Positions 31,701 to 43,625 of a DNA stretch of 64,000 bases are shown one piece after another (the stretch's first letter is position 1; each line of letters opens with the position of its first letter). The DNA is taken from NCBI GenBank assembly GCA_002104905.1, contig MCFE01000160.1, positions 1 to 64,000 of the forward strand, in the 5' to 3' direction. Below the pieces are notes generated by a model. That model was not told where the DNA came from, did no database searches, and worked only from the letters and a program-made list of their open reading frames with translations. The stretch is from Basidiobolus meristosporus CBS 931.73 (taxonomy: Eukaryota > Basidiobolomycota > Basidiobolomycetes > Basidiobolales > Basidiobolaceae). The position numbers were made by a program, and so were the translations under genes.

Positions 31701-33080
31701 ATACAAAGCAAGACTTGTAGCCAAAGGATACTCTCAAACAAAAGGACTTGACTATACTGAGACCATTGCACTGGTAGCCAAGTTTAATTCCATCAGATTA
31801 ATATTGGCTATTGCAGCCAAATATAAGTTTTTTATTCATCAAATGATGTAAAAGCTGCATTCTTGAATGGAGAACTTGATGAGGATGTGTATATGGACCA
31901 GCCTGATGGGTTTGTGGACCAAGATAATCCCCATTTGGTCTGCAAGCATAAAAAGTCACTATATGGTTGCAAACAATCACTAAGAGCCTGGAATTGCAAG
32001 ATAGATTCTTATTTGGAATATCTGAGTTTCATAAGGAGCAATGCTGACTATAGTATATACTATAAGCCAGATAGAGCAAATCCAGTTCTATTAGCTCTAT
32101 ATGTGGATAATCTCATTATAGCTGCCAATAACCTAGAAACATTGGAAGAGACTAAATCTAGCCTATCTAAGGAGTTCAAGATGTCTGATTTAGGAGAACT
32201 TAGTTACTACTTAGGGATTAAGTTCTCCATAGACAGAAGTACCCAGACTACCACCCTAAGTCCATCCAAGTATATTCAAGATATACTAAAGAAGTACAAA
32301 ATGGAAAACTGTAAACCGGCAGCTACCTCAATGGAGACAAACCTTAACTTGGTCAAAACTCAACCAAATCAAGAGAGCTTGGTGCCATCTAAAAGCCCTG
32401 ACTTTCCTTATCAATCTATGGTTGGCAGTCTGATGTATATCATGCTTGGAACATGTACAGATATCTCATATCCAGTGGGAGTTGTCAGCCAACATAATCA
32501 GAACTATGGATCTGATCATATTGTAGCAGTTAAGGGGATTTTTAGATACCTAAAAGGAACTGCTGATATCAGCATAAGATACACTTATAAGGATTCAGAT
32601 CAGGATCTTGTGAGAAACTCTGATGCTGATTGGGGACAAAATTTGGAAGACAGAAGATTCACCACAGGATACACCTTTCTTTACTGTAAAGGAGCAATTT
32701 CATGGAATTCAAGAAAGCAACCAACTGTAGCACTTTCTACCACAGAGGCAGAGTACATGGCAGCCTGTGAAGCTACAAAAGAAGTAATATGGCTAAGAAA
32801 ACTCTTTACAGATTTAGGCCTATGTCAAAAAAAGCCTATTACTTTATTTCAAGATAATCAATGATGTATACAATTAGGTAGAAATCCAACTTTTCATGCT
32901 AGAACCAAGCATAAAGATATCAGACATCATTTTATACGTGAAGCTACAGAGAATAACTTAGTTAGCTTAGCTTACTATCCTACAGATGAAATGATTGCAG
33001 ACATATTCACCAAACCATTAGCTAGAGACAAGTTTGAATATCTTAGGTCAAAATTAGGACTAGTCAGTATGAACATTTAG
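28762..33080 (+). pseudogene. Copia gag-pol of copy A, multiply disrupted
   Basis: Domain order is gag, zinc knuckle CNYCKRKGHTSDRC (29470-29512), protease (WYIDSGASQHF, 29622-29654), GAG-pre-integrase (MLWHRRFGHINFDY), integrase core (30200-30830), RT, RNase H. Integrase before RT defines Ty1/copia. Breaks include TGA at 28858 (Trp codon in copy E), TGA in gag near 28997, a frameshift near 29848, stops in integrase, a solo LTR at 30835, a frameshift in the first RT motif near 31845, and a stop near 32863. The RT catalytic box reads YVDN instead of YVDD. The last codon of pol precedes a TAG at 33078. Confidence 0.9.
30835..31180 (+). repeat. Solo LTR inserted in copy A, with 5-bp target duplication
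   Basis: A 346-bp LTR, TGTTGAAACATTTG to CTCTTACAACA, interrupts the integrase-RT junction of copy A. TACAA occurs immediately before (30830-30834) and after (31181-31185). Without the insertion the flanks join into the sequence found in the other copies. It is a later insertion of the same family that lost its interior by LTR recombination. Confidence 0.92.
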
Positions 33081-33091
33081 CTGAGTGGGAG

Positions 33092-33440
33092 TGTTTTAAC
33101 TATTTGTATTTGCACCTAAATATTCATCTAACTTAGTCACTTAGATCATTACCCTCAAATCCTAGAGAATACTGACCAAATTCCTTGTTGGGATTTACTT
33201 ATAATATTCTCACCAAAATACCAGGTACCCAGAACAAGAAAATTCACAAAGTTGTCCAAACAGCCCCAAACCTTGCACACATGCTCTTAGGACCTTCCTT
33301 AACCTATTCTATGTGTTTGTTATGCCAAGACCATGTAGAAGTATAAATACTACTTTTACATTCAATAAACCATTAAGTGAAAACCACATAATCTACTTGT
33401 TCACCTAATCACTTCCAATATCACCAAGACTCTTACAACA
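33092..33440 (+). repeat. 3' LTR of copia copy A (349 bp)
   Basis: Preceded by the polypurine tract GAGTGGGAG and beginning TGTTTTAACTATTTG, it ends CTCTTACAACA. Directly after it comes mid-gag sequence of copy B (TATGGAAGGCTCCTGG) rather than a primer site. Confidence 0.92.
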
Positions 33441-36400
33441 TATGGAAGGCTCCTGGATGAAGAATTAAAAAAACCATGCGCCAATAAGAAGGAAGAAGAA
33501 AATGCTTTAATAAGCAGTGGTAACCAACAAAGGAGATACCCAAGACATTTTGAAGGCAATAGCAACCTGTTTTGTAACTACTGCAAAGGAAAGGATACAC
33601 ATTAGACTGGTGCTTCAAAAATAAAACATAGTCAGCAGAAAAAGCCTGAATATGGAAATGCTGCAACAACTGAAGAGAGACTATTCATATCTGTACTAAA
33701 AATACCACAAACAAGGATTCTCAGACATGGTATATTGACTGTGGAGCATCACAACACTTTACACACCAAAAAGAACTTTTTACCCAATATCAAGAGATTC
33801 CAATTATGAAGGTTATCATAGGCAAGAATAGAACACTTGATGCAGTGGGAGAAGAAACTATCAAAGTAAACCTTAGAAGCAGTGAAGGAAGCCCTACACT
33901 GACCTCTAAAGAAGTACTCTATGTACCAGAAATAGCCAAGAACTTACTATCTGTAAGCAAGGCCACAGCAGAAGGACTCAGTTTCAGCTTTGACAATTCT
34001 GGATTCAAGATTGCTGACCAAAATGGTGCCCATATTGCTTTGTGTATCACAGATCAGAATCTATACAAGTTGACGTATATTCCATCATATCTGGAAGCAA
34101 ATATAAATAATTTAAATGAGGAAATAACAATGCTGTGGCACAGGAGATTTGGACACATCAATTTTGTTTATTTGTGCAAAATGATCACAGATCAGCTAAT
34201 TTCTAGAGTGAAAATTGATCCCCAGCTAATTTGGAGCACTGTGAAGCCTGTATGTATGGGAAACAAGCCAAACAACCATTCAAGAGCTCTGAGTTAATCA
34301 AAACTAGGAACAAAATGAATCTAATTCACTCAGATCTGTGTGGACCTGTGCAGAATTTATCCTTAGGTGTGACAAAGTATTTATTTACTTTTACTGATGA
34401 TTACACAAGATACACATGGGTCTACTTCATGGTGAGAAAGGAAGAAGCTCTGTCTAAGCTCAGGGAGTTTAAAGCCATGGTGGAGAGAGAAACTGGTGAA
34501 AAATTTTAGAAAATATGCTCTGAAAATGGTGGAGACTATACCACAAAACTCTTCTTCCACTTGTGTAAAATTCATGGGATAAAGCAAGACACTACTGTAC
34601 CATACTCTCCACAGCAAAATGGAGTAGCAGAATGTGCTAACAGATCAATAATTGATATGGCAAGATCTGTGATCCATGATCAAAAATTATCCTATGGTTT
34701 TTGGGCAGAATCAGTTGCCACTGCTGTATACCTTAAAAATAGGAGTTATAACAGAATAGATTGTGATTCTACTCCACTTGAAGCATGGTATGGGTACAGA
34801 CCAAGTGCAGAGCATCTAACAATATTTGGGTGCTCTGCATATGCAAAGAAACAGCCCAGAAATCAGTTAAAATTTGAGCCAAAAGTGTAAAATGCATATT
34901 TTTGGGCTACTGCAATGAGAGTAAAGCATGCAGACTCTACAATACCAATGCAAAGAAGCTTATCAAGTCCAGGGATGTGTTGTTTGATGAAAACTCAAAA
35001 CTTTCACAAAAAATGTCTTTGGATGATGACAAAAATCTGACTTCAAGTCCACCACTTGTCAGGATTGAATCAGAGCAAAACAATGATATTTTTCTCACTC
35101 AGAGGACTCTGAAGCTGTGGTTCAACCTGAACAGTGCCCAGGAATATACCTGAAGTGATCATTCAAGTATTAAATGCCCAGAGTTCCAGTTGGTGAGGAA
35201 GTAGCCTAAGTGTATATTTCAGTGAGGGTACAAACTTGGCCCTTGCCTATTCAGTCCATATTGATGAGCCCCAGACTGTGAAAGAGACCCTAAATAGCCC
35301 TCAGATGAAGTTTTGGAGATCTGCAATGACTGAGGAATATCAGGCCCTGATGGAAAATCAAAATTGGGATTTAGTCAAATTCCCAATCAGCCAAAAATCA
35401 ATTTGATGCAGATGGGTCTTCAAGACAAAAGCAAGGCTGATGATACAGCTGAAAGATACAAAGTAAGACTTGTGGCCAAAGGATACTCTCAAACAACGGA
35501 CTTGACTATACTGAGACCTTTGCTCCAGTAGCCAAGTTTAATCCCATCAGATTAATATTGGCTATTGCAGCCAAATATAAGTTTTTTATTCATCAAATGA
35601 TGTAAAAGCTGCATTTTTGAATGAAGAACTTGATGAGGATGTGTATATGAGCCAGAATGATGGGTTTGCTGACCAAGATAGCCCCCATTTGGTCTGCAAG
35701 CTTAAAAAGTCACTATATGGTCTTGAACAATCCCAAGAGCCTGGAATTACAAGATAGATTCTTATGTGGAATCTTAGAGTTTCAAAAGGAGTAATGCTGA
35801 CTATAGTATATACTATAAGCCAGATAGAGCAAATCCAGTTCTATTAGCTCTATATGTGGATGATCTTATTATAGCCACCAATACCTAGAAACTTTGGAAG
35901 AGACTAAATCCAGCCTGTATAAGCAGTTCAAGATGTCCAATCTAGGAGAACTCAGTTACTACTTAAGAATTAAATTATTGATAGACAGAAGTACCCAGAC
36001 TATCACCCTAAGCCAGTCCAAGTTTATTCAAGATATACTAAAAAGTACTAAATGGGAAGACTGTGAACCAGCACCTACCCCAATAGAGACAAACCTTAAT
36101 TTGGTCAAAACTTGACAAAACAAAGAGAGCTTGGTGCCATCTAAAAGCCCTGACTTTTCTTAACAACCTACAGTTGGCAGTCTGATATACATCATGCTTG
36201 GAACATGCTCAGATATCTCATATCCATTTGGAGATGTCAGCCAGCATGATCAGATCCAGAGTACTGATCATATTGAAGCAGTTAAGCAGATTTTTAGATA
36301 CCTAAAGGAATTGCTGATATCTGCTTAAGATACACTTATAAGGATTCAGAACAGGATCTTGTGGGAAACTCTTGTGCTGATTGGGGACAAAATCTGGAAG

Positions 36401-37191
36401 TCAGAAGATCTGCAACTGGATACACCTTTCTCTACTGCAAAGGAGCAATTTCCTGGAATTCAAGAAAGCAACCAACTGTAGCACTTTCTACCACAGAGGC
36501 AGAGTATATGGCAGCCTGTCAAGCTACAAAATAAGCAATGTGGTTAAGAAAGCTTTTTACAGATTTAGACCTATGTCAAAAAATGCCTATTAATTTATTT
36601 CAAGATAATCAAGGATGTACACAGTTAGGTAGAAATCCAACTTTTCTTGCTAGAACTAAGCACATAGATATTAGACATCATTTCATACGTAAAGCTATAG
36701 GGAATAACTTAGTTAGCTTGGTTTACTGTCCTTCAGATGAAATGATTGCAGACACATTCACCAAACCATTAGCTAGAGACAAGTTTAAAAATCTTAGGTC
36801 ATAATTAGGACTAGTCAGTATGAGCATTTAGCTGAGTGGGAGTGTTGTAAAAATTTGTAGTTCCACCTAAATATTCACCTAACTTAGTCCCTTGGATCAT
36901 TACCTTCAAATCCTAGAGAATACTGACCAAACTCCTTATTGGGAATGACTTAGAATATTTTCACCAAAATACCAGTTACCCAGAACATGAAAATCCTCAA
37001 GGTTGTCCAAACAGCCCCAAACCTTGCACACATGCTCTTAGGACCTTCCTTAACCTATTCTAGGTGTTTGTTATACCAAGCCCATGTAAAAGTATAAATA
37101 CTACTTTTACATTCAATAAATCATTAAGTGAAAGCCACATAATCTACTTGTCCTCCCATTCACTTCCAATATCTCCAAGACTCTTACAACA
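33441..37191 (+). mobile_element. Copia copy B, 5'-truncated, with 3' LTR
   Basis: The copy starts in mid-gag (YGRLLDEEL region). It lacks its 5' LTR, primer site and about the first 560 bp of gag. It runs to the 3' LTR at 36843-37191 (349 bp). Coding sequence is heavily frameshifted, but protease, integrase (34330-34860), RT (YVDDLIIAT near 35850) and RNase H are recognisable. Like copy E it has Cys in place of Ser in the protease DSG triad. Like A and F it carries the frameshift in the first RT motif. Confidence 0.88.
36843..37191 (+). repeat. 3' LTR of copia copy B (349 bp)
   Basis: It starts TGTTGTAAAAATTTGTAG after the polypurine tract GAGTGGGAG and ends ACTCTTACAACA. It is joined directly to mid-gag of copy C (ATAGTAACCATCCTG). 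Confidence 0.92.
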
Positions 37192-39057
37192 ATAGTAACC
37201 ATCCTGAATAGCCTGACAGACAGGTTTCAGGGCTTTGTATCAGCCCCAGAGTCCAGAACTGAAGATTTGACTTTATAATACATATATGGAAGGCTCTGGG
37301 ATGAAGAATTAAGAAAATCAAGTGCCAATAAGATGGAAGAACATGCTTTAATAAGCAATGACAACCAACAATGGAGGTACTCAAGACCTTACAACGGCAA
37401 TAGCAGCCTGTTTTGCAACTACTGCAAATGGAAAGAACAAATATCCAACCAATTTCTCAAGAGGAGAGATAATCAGCAAAATAAGCATGCATATGGAAAT
37501 GCTGCAACCACTGAAGATAGAATACTTATATATACACTAAATATGACCACAAACAAGGATTCTCAGATGTGTTATATTGACTCTGGAGCATCTCAACACT
37601 TTAGGCACCAAAAAGAAATATTTACCCAATATCAAGAAATTCCAATTATGAAGGTTTTCATGGGTGACAATAGAACAATTGATGCAGTGGGAGAAGGAAC
37701 TATCCAAATAAACCTTAGCAGCAGTGAAGGAAGCCATACTCTGATCTCTAAAGAGGTACTCTATGTACCAGAAATAGCCAAGAACCTACTTTCTGTAAGC
37801 CAGGCCACTGCAGAAGGACTCAGTTTCAGCTTTGACCATTCTGGATGCAAGATCACGGATCAAAATGGTACCTATATTGCTTTGGGTATTAGAGATCAGA
37901 ATTTGTACAAGTTGACTTACATTCCATCATATCTGGAAGCCAATATAAGTAACTTAAGTGAAGAAATACCAATGCTTTGGCGCAGGAGATTTGGGCATAT
38001 CAATTTTGATTATTTGTGCAAAATTATCAATGATCAGCTAATTTCTGGAGTGAAAATTGATCCCCCAGGTAATTTGGATCACTGTGAAGCCTGCATATAA
38101 GAGGAACAAGCTAGACAACCATTCAAGAGCTCTGGGCTAATCAAAAGTGAGAACAAATTAGATCTAATTCACTCAGATCTGTGTGGACCTATGCAAAATT
38201 TATCCTTGGGTGGGATGACGTATTTAATCACTTTTATTGATGATTATACAAGATACACATGGGTCTACTTCATGGAGAGGAAGGAAGAAGCTCTGTTAAA
38301 GTTCAGGGAATTTAAAGCCATGGTGGGGAGAGAAACTGGTGAAAAAATTAAGAAAACACGTTCTGATAATGGTGGAGAATTTACCTCTATACTCTTCTTC
38401 CACTTGTGCAAAATTCATGGGATAAAGCAAGACACTACTGTACCATACTCCCCACAGCAAAATGGAGTAGCAGAATGGGCTAACAGATCAATAACTGATA
38501 TGGCAAGATCTATGATCCATGATCAAAAATTACCCTATGATTTCTGGGCAGAATCAGTTGCTACTGCTGTATACCTTGAAAATAGGAGTTATAACAGAAT
38601 AATTTATGGTTCTACTCCATTTAAATGATGGTATGAATACAGACCAAGTGCAGAACTTCTAAGAATATTTGTGTGTGCAGCATATGCCAAGAAACAGCCC
38701 AGAAATCAGTCAAAATTAGAGCCAAAAGATATAAATAAAATTTTTAGGCTAATGCAATTGCAGTAAAGCATACAGATTCTACAATACAAAAGCAAAGAGA
38801 CTAATCAAGTTCAGGGATATGTTGTTTGATGAAAATGCAAAATTCTCACAAAAGATGAAATCAGATGATGACAAAAGTTTGATCTCAAGCCCACCAATAG
38901 TCAGGATTGAATCAGAGAAAACAATGAGAGCTTTTCCATTCCAGAGGACTCTACAGCCATGATTTAGCTTGAAGCAGTGCCCAGAAATATCCCTGAAGTG
39001 ATCATTCCACTATCAAATGCCCAGAGATCCTACCAGACAAGAAATAGCCCAAATTAT

Positions 39058-39240
39058 TGTTGTGATTATTAAGTTGTCACCTAAATATTCATGGTAACTT
39101 AGTCACATAGATCCTATTTGTTAATTAGCATTCTGTTGTGACCAAATTTCTTGGCAGAATTTACTTAGACTATTTTCAACATATTATCAGGTACCCAGAT
39201 TATGATCTTTCTTAGAGCTATCAAAAAGCCCCCAAACTTT
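39058..39240 (+). repeat. Partial diverged LTR inside copy C
   Basis: It begins TGTTGTGATTATTAAG and matches the main LTR with many changes (CCTAAATATTCATGGTAACTTAG). It lacks its 3' half and is fused to the RNase H end of copy C. It marks an insertion of a related subfamily followed by deletion. Confidence 0.7.
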
Positions 39241-39454
39241 GTAGAAATACAACTTTTCATGCTAGAACCAAGCACATAGATTTTAGACATCATTTTATAC
39301 ATGAAGCTATAGAGAATAACTTAGTTAGCTTAGTTTACTGTCCCTCAGATGAAATGATTGCAGAAATAATTACTAAATCATTGGCTAGCCACAGGGTTAA
39401 ATATCTTAGGCCAAAATTAGGACTAGTCAGTATGGACATTTAGCTGAGTGGGAG

Positions 39455-39700
39455 TGTTGTCAAAGTTTTCAATTCCACCTAAATAGTCACCTAACTTAGT
39501 CACTTAGATCATTGCCTTCAAATCCTAGGAATACTGACCAAATTTGTTGTTGGAATTTACCTGGAATATTTTCACCAAAAAGTCAGGTACCCAGAACATG
39601 AAAACTCTCAAAGATGTCCAAATAGCCCAAAGCTTGGCACACATGTTCTTAGGACCTTTCTACACCTATTCTACATTCTTAATATGTCAAGACTATGTAA
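39455..39700 (+). repeat. Truncated 3' LTR of copia copy C
   Basis: It follows the polypurine tract GAGTGGGAG, starts TGTTGTCAAAGTTTTC and can be followed for about 246 bp. It then gives way to an unrelated repeat (R3) near 39701, before the TATA/AATAAA part. Confidence 0.8.
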
Positions 39701-39970
39701 GCGCATAATATTTTCAATATGGAACCTGTTGCTGAACACTTTGGGATATGAATGTCTATTGGAGCTTCTGAACCTAGTATTCCAAGCTTGCCCTAAGGCA
39801 TACATATCCTCTGCAAGTTGGTTCTTCATTGCTGTCAGCTGGGAATGGAAGCTTTTAGGACTATTGTTGCCATGGATGGCAGGATGAAAATTTATAGGGC
39901 AATAGTTGTTGTAATAGCAGAGAAGCTTAACAGGGAAGCTTCTTGAGTAGATTGGGTAGATGGTCCACAG
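39701..39970 (+). repeat. Dispersed repeat R3, copy 1
   Basis: It matches the reverse complement of 58320-58485 plus 49266-49400, the two halves of a second R3 copy split by copia F. Shared landmarks are AATATGGAACCT, TTGGAGCTTCTGAACC, GGTTCTTC.TTGCTG and AGATGGTCCACAG. It has no coding potential and probably belongs to the Tnp2-type DNA transposon family. Confidence 0.65.
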
Positions 39971-40112
39971 TACTTGGCATAGATCTCCTCTAATTTTTTG
40001 AAAGAAAATCCAGTGGTAGTGATGGGATTGAAGAGAAAGACCATTCAGATGAGTAAGTTATATCAAAATTGGTACATGTGAAAGTAGCGCTGATATGGAT
40101 TGACTTGGCACT

Positions 40113-40690
40113 GTTGTGGGGTCACAGTAACACCCACTGACAGATGTGCTCATTCCCACATTTTCTACTACGCTATTTCCTCTACTACACTTATTTTAGT
40201 TTTATCCTATTTGTCTTACCTGATCAGTACTATCCCATAAGCCGGTTGACTATCACACCTGCTTACCTTATTGCACAGGTTATCCCTCACTTTATGTAAG
40301 ATTACTAGCTGTAAGTGCTTCTATAGTAGGCAAGTACCAATGCTAGTACCCATGATGCATGATCAACCCATGTCACCATCCCCACCATTTCCGTACCATA
40401 TATGCTATCCCTAAGTTACACAGGTTTTAGAGTACTGTTTCCTGATTGGTTGAATGTGCTGTGCCTCTTAGAACCTTCTGGCACCTACTTAGAATACTCT
40501 TTGCTCAATCTGATGTCATTAAGATTTCTATTGATCTCCAGAACCTTCTGGAGCACCATGATTAGTAATCACTCAACCAGTAAGAAAAGTATATAGGGGA
40601 GGCAATCCCTAAACAATAAATCATCATCCCTTTTATCAATATACCAACTTGTTGATTAGTGTGATCACTGCTACCTGCTGCTACCTGAAA
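40113..40690 (+). repeat. Dispersed repeat R2, diverged copy (transposon terminal region)
   Basis: It begins CACTGTTGTGGGGTCA. It then parallels the copies at 48.5 and 59.9 kb: a run of TTAT-rich sequence, AGGCAAGTACC, TACCCATGA, CACCATCC, ACCATATATG, CTGATTGGTT and CAATCCCT..ATCAATA. After about 40690 similarity is lost. No gene is visible from there to 41277. Confidence 0.65.
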
Positions 40691-41277
40691 TTCCAACCCC
40701 AGATCACAGGACACTCCCAGGAAACCATACTGACAGCCAACTGACTTTGTAGGCACTACTTGTGAGGAATACTCAGACTAGGTATCTTTTATTATATTTG
40801 ATTCTTTCCCAAGTTTGTTCTTGTACAGGCAAAGATACTTTTCTGTCTTTGTAACTATTGACCACAGCTGCATTCTTATCAAGTCCCTGCTGGTAGAATT
40901 AACAGTTGTTTTGACTTTGGAAGCTTTAGTACATTGTCATCTCAAAGGACACTGAACCCAGCACATACTTTTGTTAAGATGCCATCTAGGTTGGGGATTG
41001 TAGCTCAATAGTTTTCCCTTGACAAGCTTGTGGCTTTATTCCCCCTCACATTAGATTAGTGACAGAACCCAAGTATTCCTAGCAAGCTTTTGCCAGAGGT
41101 TATTGCACTCAGTGAACACCCCACACACAAAATACCTGGGAAGTGTTGGATCTATCTCTCCCTTGGACTTATACACCACCACAATGGTGTCCTGTTGGGA
41201 TCAGTACCTCCTAGTCATGGGACTTTAACTTTGTAACAGCCTTTTGACGGGATCATTACAATAACTTTTCATTGGGC
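40691..41277. other. Unassigned AT-rich sequence
   Basis: It lies between repeat R2 and the LTR remnant of copia copy D. No coding frame, RNA gene or clear repeat was identified. A short CACCACCACAATGGTG near 41173-41188 resembles the R2 outer end, so this may be a diverged transposon terminus. Confidence 0.35.
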
Positions 41278-41916
41278 TTCCAATATCCCCAAGACTCTTA
41301 CAACAGGTTATGAGCCCCAAGCTGTCACTCTATGCAATGTCTACTACTGCCATTAGTGGAATTTTCCCCTCTGCTGAAAAGCTGGATGGATCTAATTACC
41401 AAGTGTGGAAGGTAAAGATTGAGATGCTGGTACAAGAAAGAGGCCTTTTGGATTTTCTCATAGAAAAGAATGCCCTCCTAAAAACATGGGAGAGGAAGCC
41501 TTAAAGTACCAGAAGAAAGAACAAAATGCCTTTAACTGTGTTTGCCCCCATGTTAAAGACAAATTGCTAATTCAATGATCAATTGCAAAAGCAGCAAAGA
41601 ATGCCTGGAAGGCATTAGAAAACAACTACCAGTCATGTTCAGCTGCTAAGAAAATGTATCCTAGACAGAAATTCTTAACTACAGCATGCTGCCAGCAGAG
41701 GAAATGAAATATTTAATTAACAGAACCACACTACTGGTAAATGAGATAGAATCTGTGGGCATACCAACGACTGATAAGGATGTGATAGTAGCCATCCTGA
41801 ATAGCCCAACAGAGAAGTTTCAGGGTCTTGTATCAGCCCTAGAGTCCAGAGCTGAAGATTGGACTTTATATTATGTATATGGAAGGCTCCTGGATGAAAA
41901 ATTAAGAAAATCAAGC
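41278..41916 (+). mobile_element. Copia copy D, 5' fragment (LTR end, primer site, gag)
   Basis: Only the last 28 bp of the LTR (41278-41305) remain, followed by a perfect primer site (41306-41317) and gag from the ATG at 41310. Gag has frameshifts near 41500 and 41685 and stops abruptly at ATCAAG (41916). There an inverted transposon end beginning CACTGTTGTGGTG starts. The remainder of copy D was not found in the window. Confidence 0.85.
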
Positions 41917-42175
41917 ACTGTTGTGGTGTAGAGGTAATCCTGGGAGAAGCTAGACAACTCAAGGTGTGTGAGGTGTCTGATGGGTGCAATAACCTCTTGA
42001 TCTAAGCTGCTGGAGTCTTTGTCAATATGTCACTATGGTAAAAGCTCATGCTTCTCTAGCTTATTAGGTACTCCAAGTGTCTCCAAAGTCCTCTGTGTGT
42101 CTTGTGCACTACCCTGAAAAGCTCCTTGATGGCAGGTCTGAGATACAACTGTTAAAGGCAGGTGCAGTGTATTCC
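41917..42175 (+). repeat. Left inverted terminal region of the Tnp2-type element
   Basis: It pairs with 48990-49265. Matching stretches include GGGAGAAGCTA.ACAACTCAAGG, TGTCACTATGGTAAAAGCTC, TCCAAGTGTCTCCAAAG and CTGAAAAGCTCCTTGATGGC, and it ends near GGCAGGTGCAGTG. Confidence 0.75.
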
Positions 42176-43625
42176 GTCATACCCTGTCTGAGGAAGATGA
42201 TGCAGTCCAACAAATATTGCAAAGCTATACAGTACCACACTCAGTATCAATCAAGTGCAAACATATCCAATATATTTGATGGCAAACATTACAAACAGCT
42301 AAGAAGCAAGGGCTACTTTGAAGGTATATATGACCATGCCTTTGCTTTAGCACCTGATGGATTCTCATTAAACAAGTACTCTACCAGCAAATCCTGCTGG
42401 CCACTGATTCTCATCAATCTGAATCTGCCACCCATCTTACGGTATCAGAGCAATAATCTGATAGTAGTCTCACTGGTATCTGGGTCTAAATCACTGTCCA
42501 ACCTGAATAGCTACCTGTATCCATTGCCGAATGAATTTTGTATGCTTTCCAGCGGGATAATGTTAAATGGCCATCATGTAAAATGCATATTATTATCTGC
42601 ATTGGAGATACCCCAGCCATCAGCAAGATAGCAGGTTTTTCCAGGTACACAGGATGGCATTGCTGTCAAATATGTGAGATCCAGGGGATCTACTCCATAA
42701 CTCACACACATTATTATTACTCAAACACCAGCACTAAGAACATCATTTTTCCACAGAGAGAACATACAGAAGTAAGCATGAAATTGCAGCAAAGTTGGCA
42801 AGCTATAAGCCATTGGCCAGAATATGGAATCAATCAAAAACCAGAGATACTTAAGATAGAGGGTATCTGTTGGAGCAAAAGCTTTCCACTGGGAGCAATG
42901 CATTTGCTTTTCAACATTATCCCTATACTGATGACCAAGTTGTACATGGGGCATTTCAAGCTAAATGAGCCCTTCAAGATACAGGAGAAATTTGAAAAAA
43001 TTGGCAAGATATTACAGAGTATCCGCTATCCTAAGTACTTCTCACAGGCTCCAATTAATATTCATACGCATATGCAACAATACAAATGCAAAGATTGGAT
43101 GCACTGGATATGTATTTATTCAAGTGGTGTTCTGAAGCCATTCCTACCAAGAGTACATTGGAAGCATTGGGAGTCCTATGTGGACATTGTAAGAATATTT
43201 GTCCAGAAGCGGATCACCAATGCCACCTGACACATCTACAGCTGTTGAGTGAGGTGTTTGTGACGGGATTTGAGCGGCTATACTACAAGCATAAAGCTGA
43301 ACGTGTAGATCTCTGCCGCCACTGTATCCATTCTCTACTCCATCTTGCACAATGTGTGGAGAATATTGGGCCTTGCTTCACCTTTTTGGAGCTTCCTATG
43401 GAGCAGATGTGTGGGGAGATAGGAAGACAAGTCAAGTTGCAGGTACTACCATATCCCAATCTCATCAAGAATATTACCTTCAAGTCTGTCATGGATGTGA
43501 TGATTTGGCACATGGAGGACAGCCAGAAAGAGTTGGAAAATGCTGAGGACAAATGTGCACATGGAGACACCTATGCCTATGGCATTAAGAATCTAAGCAG
43601 CCCCAATGTGTGGGTAATCAGTTAA
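42170..43625 (+). pseudogene. Tnp2-family transposase, frameshifted
   Basis: Three consecutive frames make one protein. Frame 1 (about 42170-42580) has FDGKHYKQL and a DGFSLNKYSTSKSCWP/LNLPP block. Frame 2 (about 42585-43225) has CIGDTPAISKIAGFSRYTG, a cysteine pair WHCCQIC, HTHYYYS, and PLGAMHLLFNIIPI. Frame 3 (about 43225-43618) has FERLYYKHKAERVDLCRH, CIHSLLHLAQCVENIGPC and MEQMCGEIGRQ. These are the landmarks of tnp2/CACTA transposases and their DUF4218-like C-terminal part. Shifts near 42580 and 43225 disable it. Sequence from 43626 to 44300 may be its C-terminal remainder but is not readable as one frame. Confidence 0.75.

Larger units (their letters stand above)
28409..33440 (+). mobile_element. 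Copia copy A, full structure with nested solo LTR
   Basis: 5' LTR 28409-28757, internal region, 3' LTR 33092-33440. Removing the 346-bp solo LTR at 30835-31180 and its 5-bp duplication leaves 4,681 bp, exactly the length of copy E. The five bases on the two sides (GATTC left, TATGG right) do not match, so it no longer sits in its own original target. The right LTR is joined directly to mid-gag of copy B. Its coding region is a pseudogene. Confidence 0.9.
37192..39700 (+). mobile_element. Copia copy C, truncated and internally deleted
   Basis: It begins in mid-gag. The frame from 37333 to 38098 is open and carries a mutated zinc knuckle, protease WYIDSGASQHF-like CYIDSGASQHF, and pre-integrase MLWRRRFGHINF. 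Another frame from 38191 to 38626 carries the integrase core with SDNGGE and GVAEWAN. At 39058 a diverged partial LTR (39058-39240) replaces the RT and most of RNase H. The last RNase H segment (39241-39440) and a truncated 3' LTR (39455-39700) follow. Confidence 0.85.

Noticed and set aside
28409-37191. Possible CRISPR-like or tandem satellite array from the repeated 349-bp blocks
   Set aside because: The blocks are LTRs with TG...CA ends, primer site and polypurine tracts, spaced by copia coding sequence.
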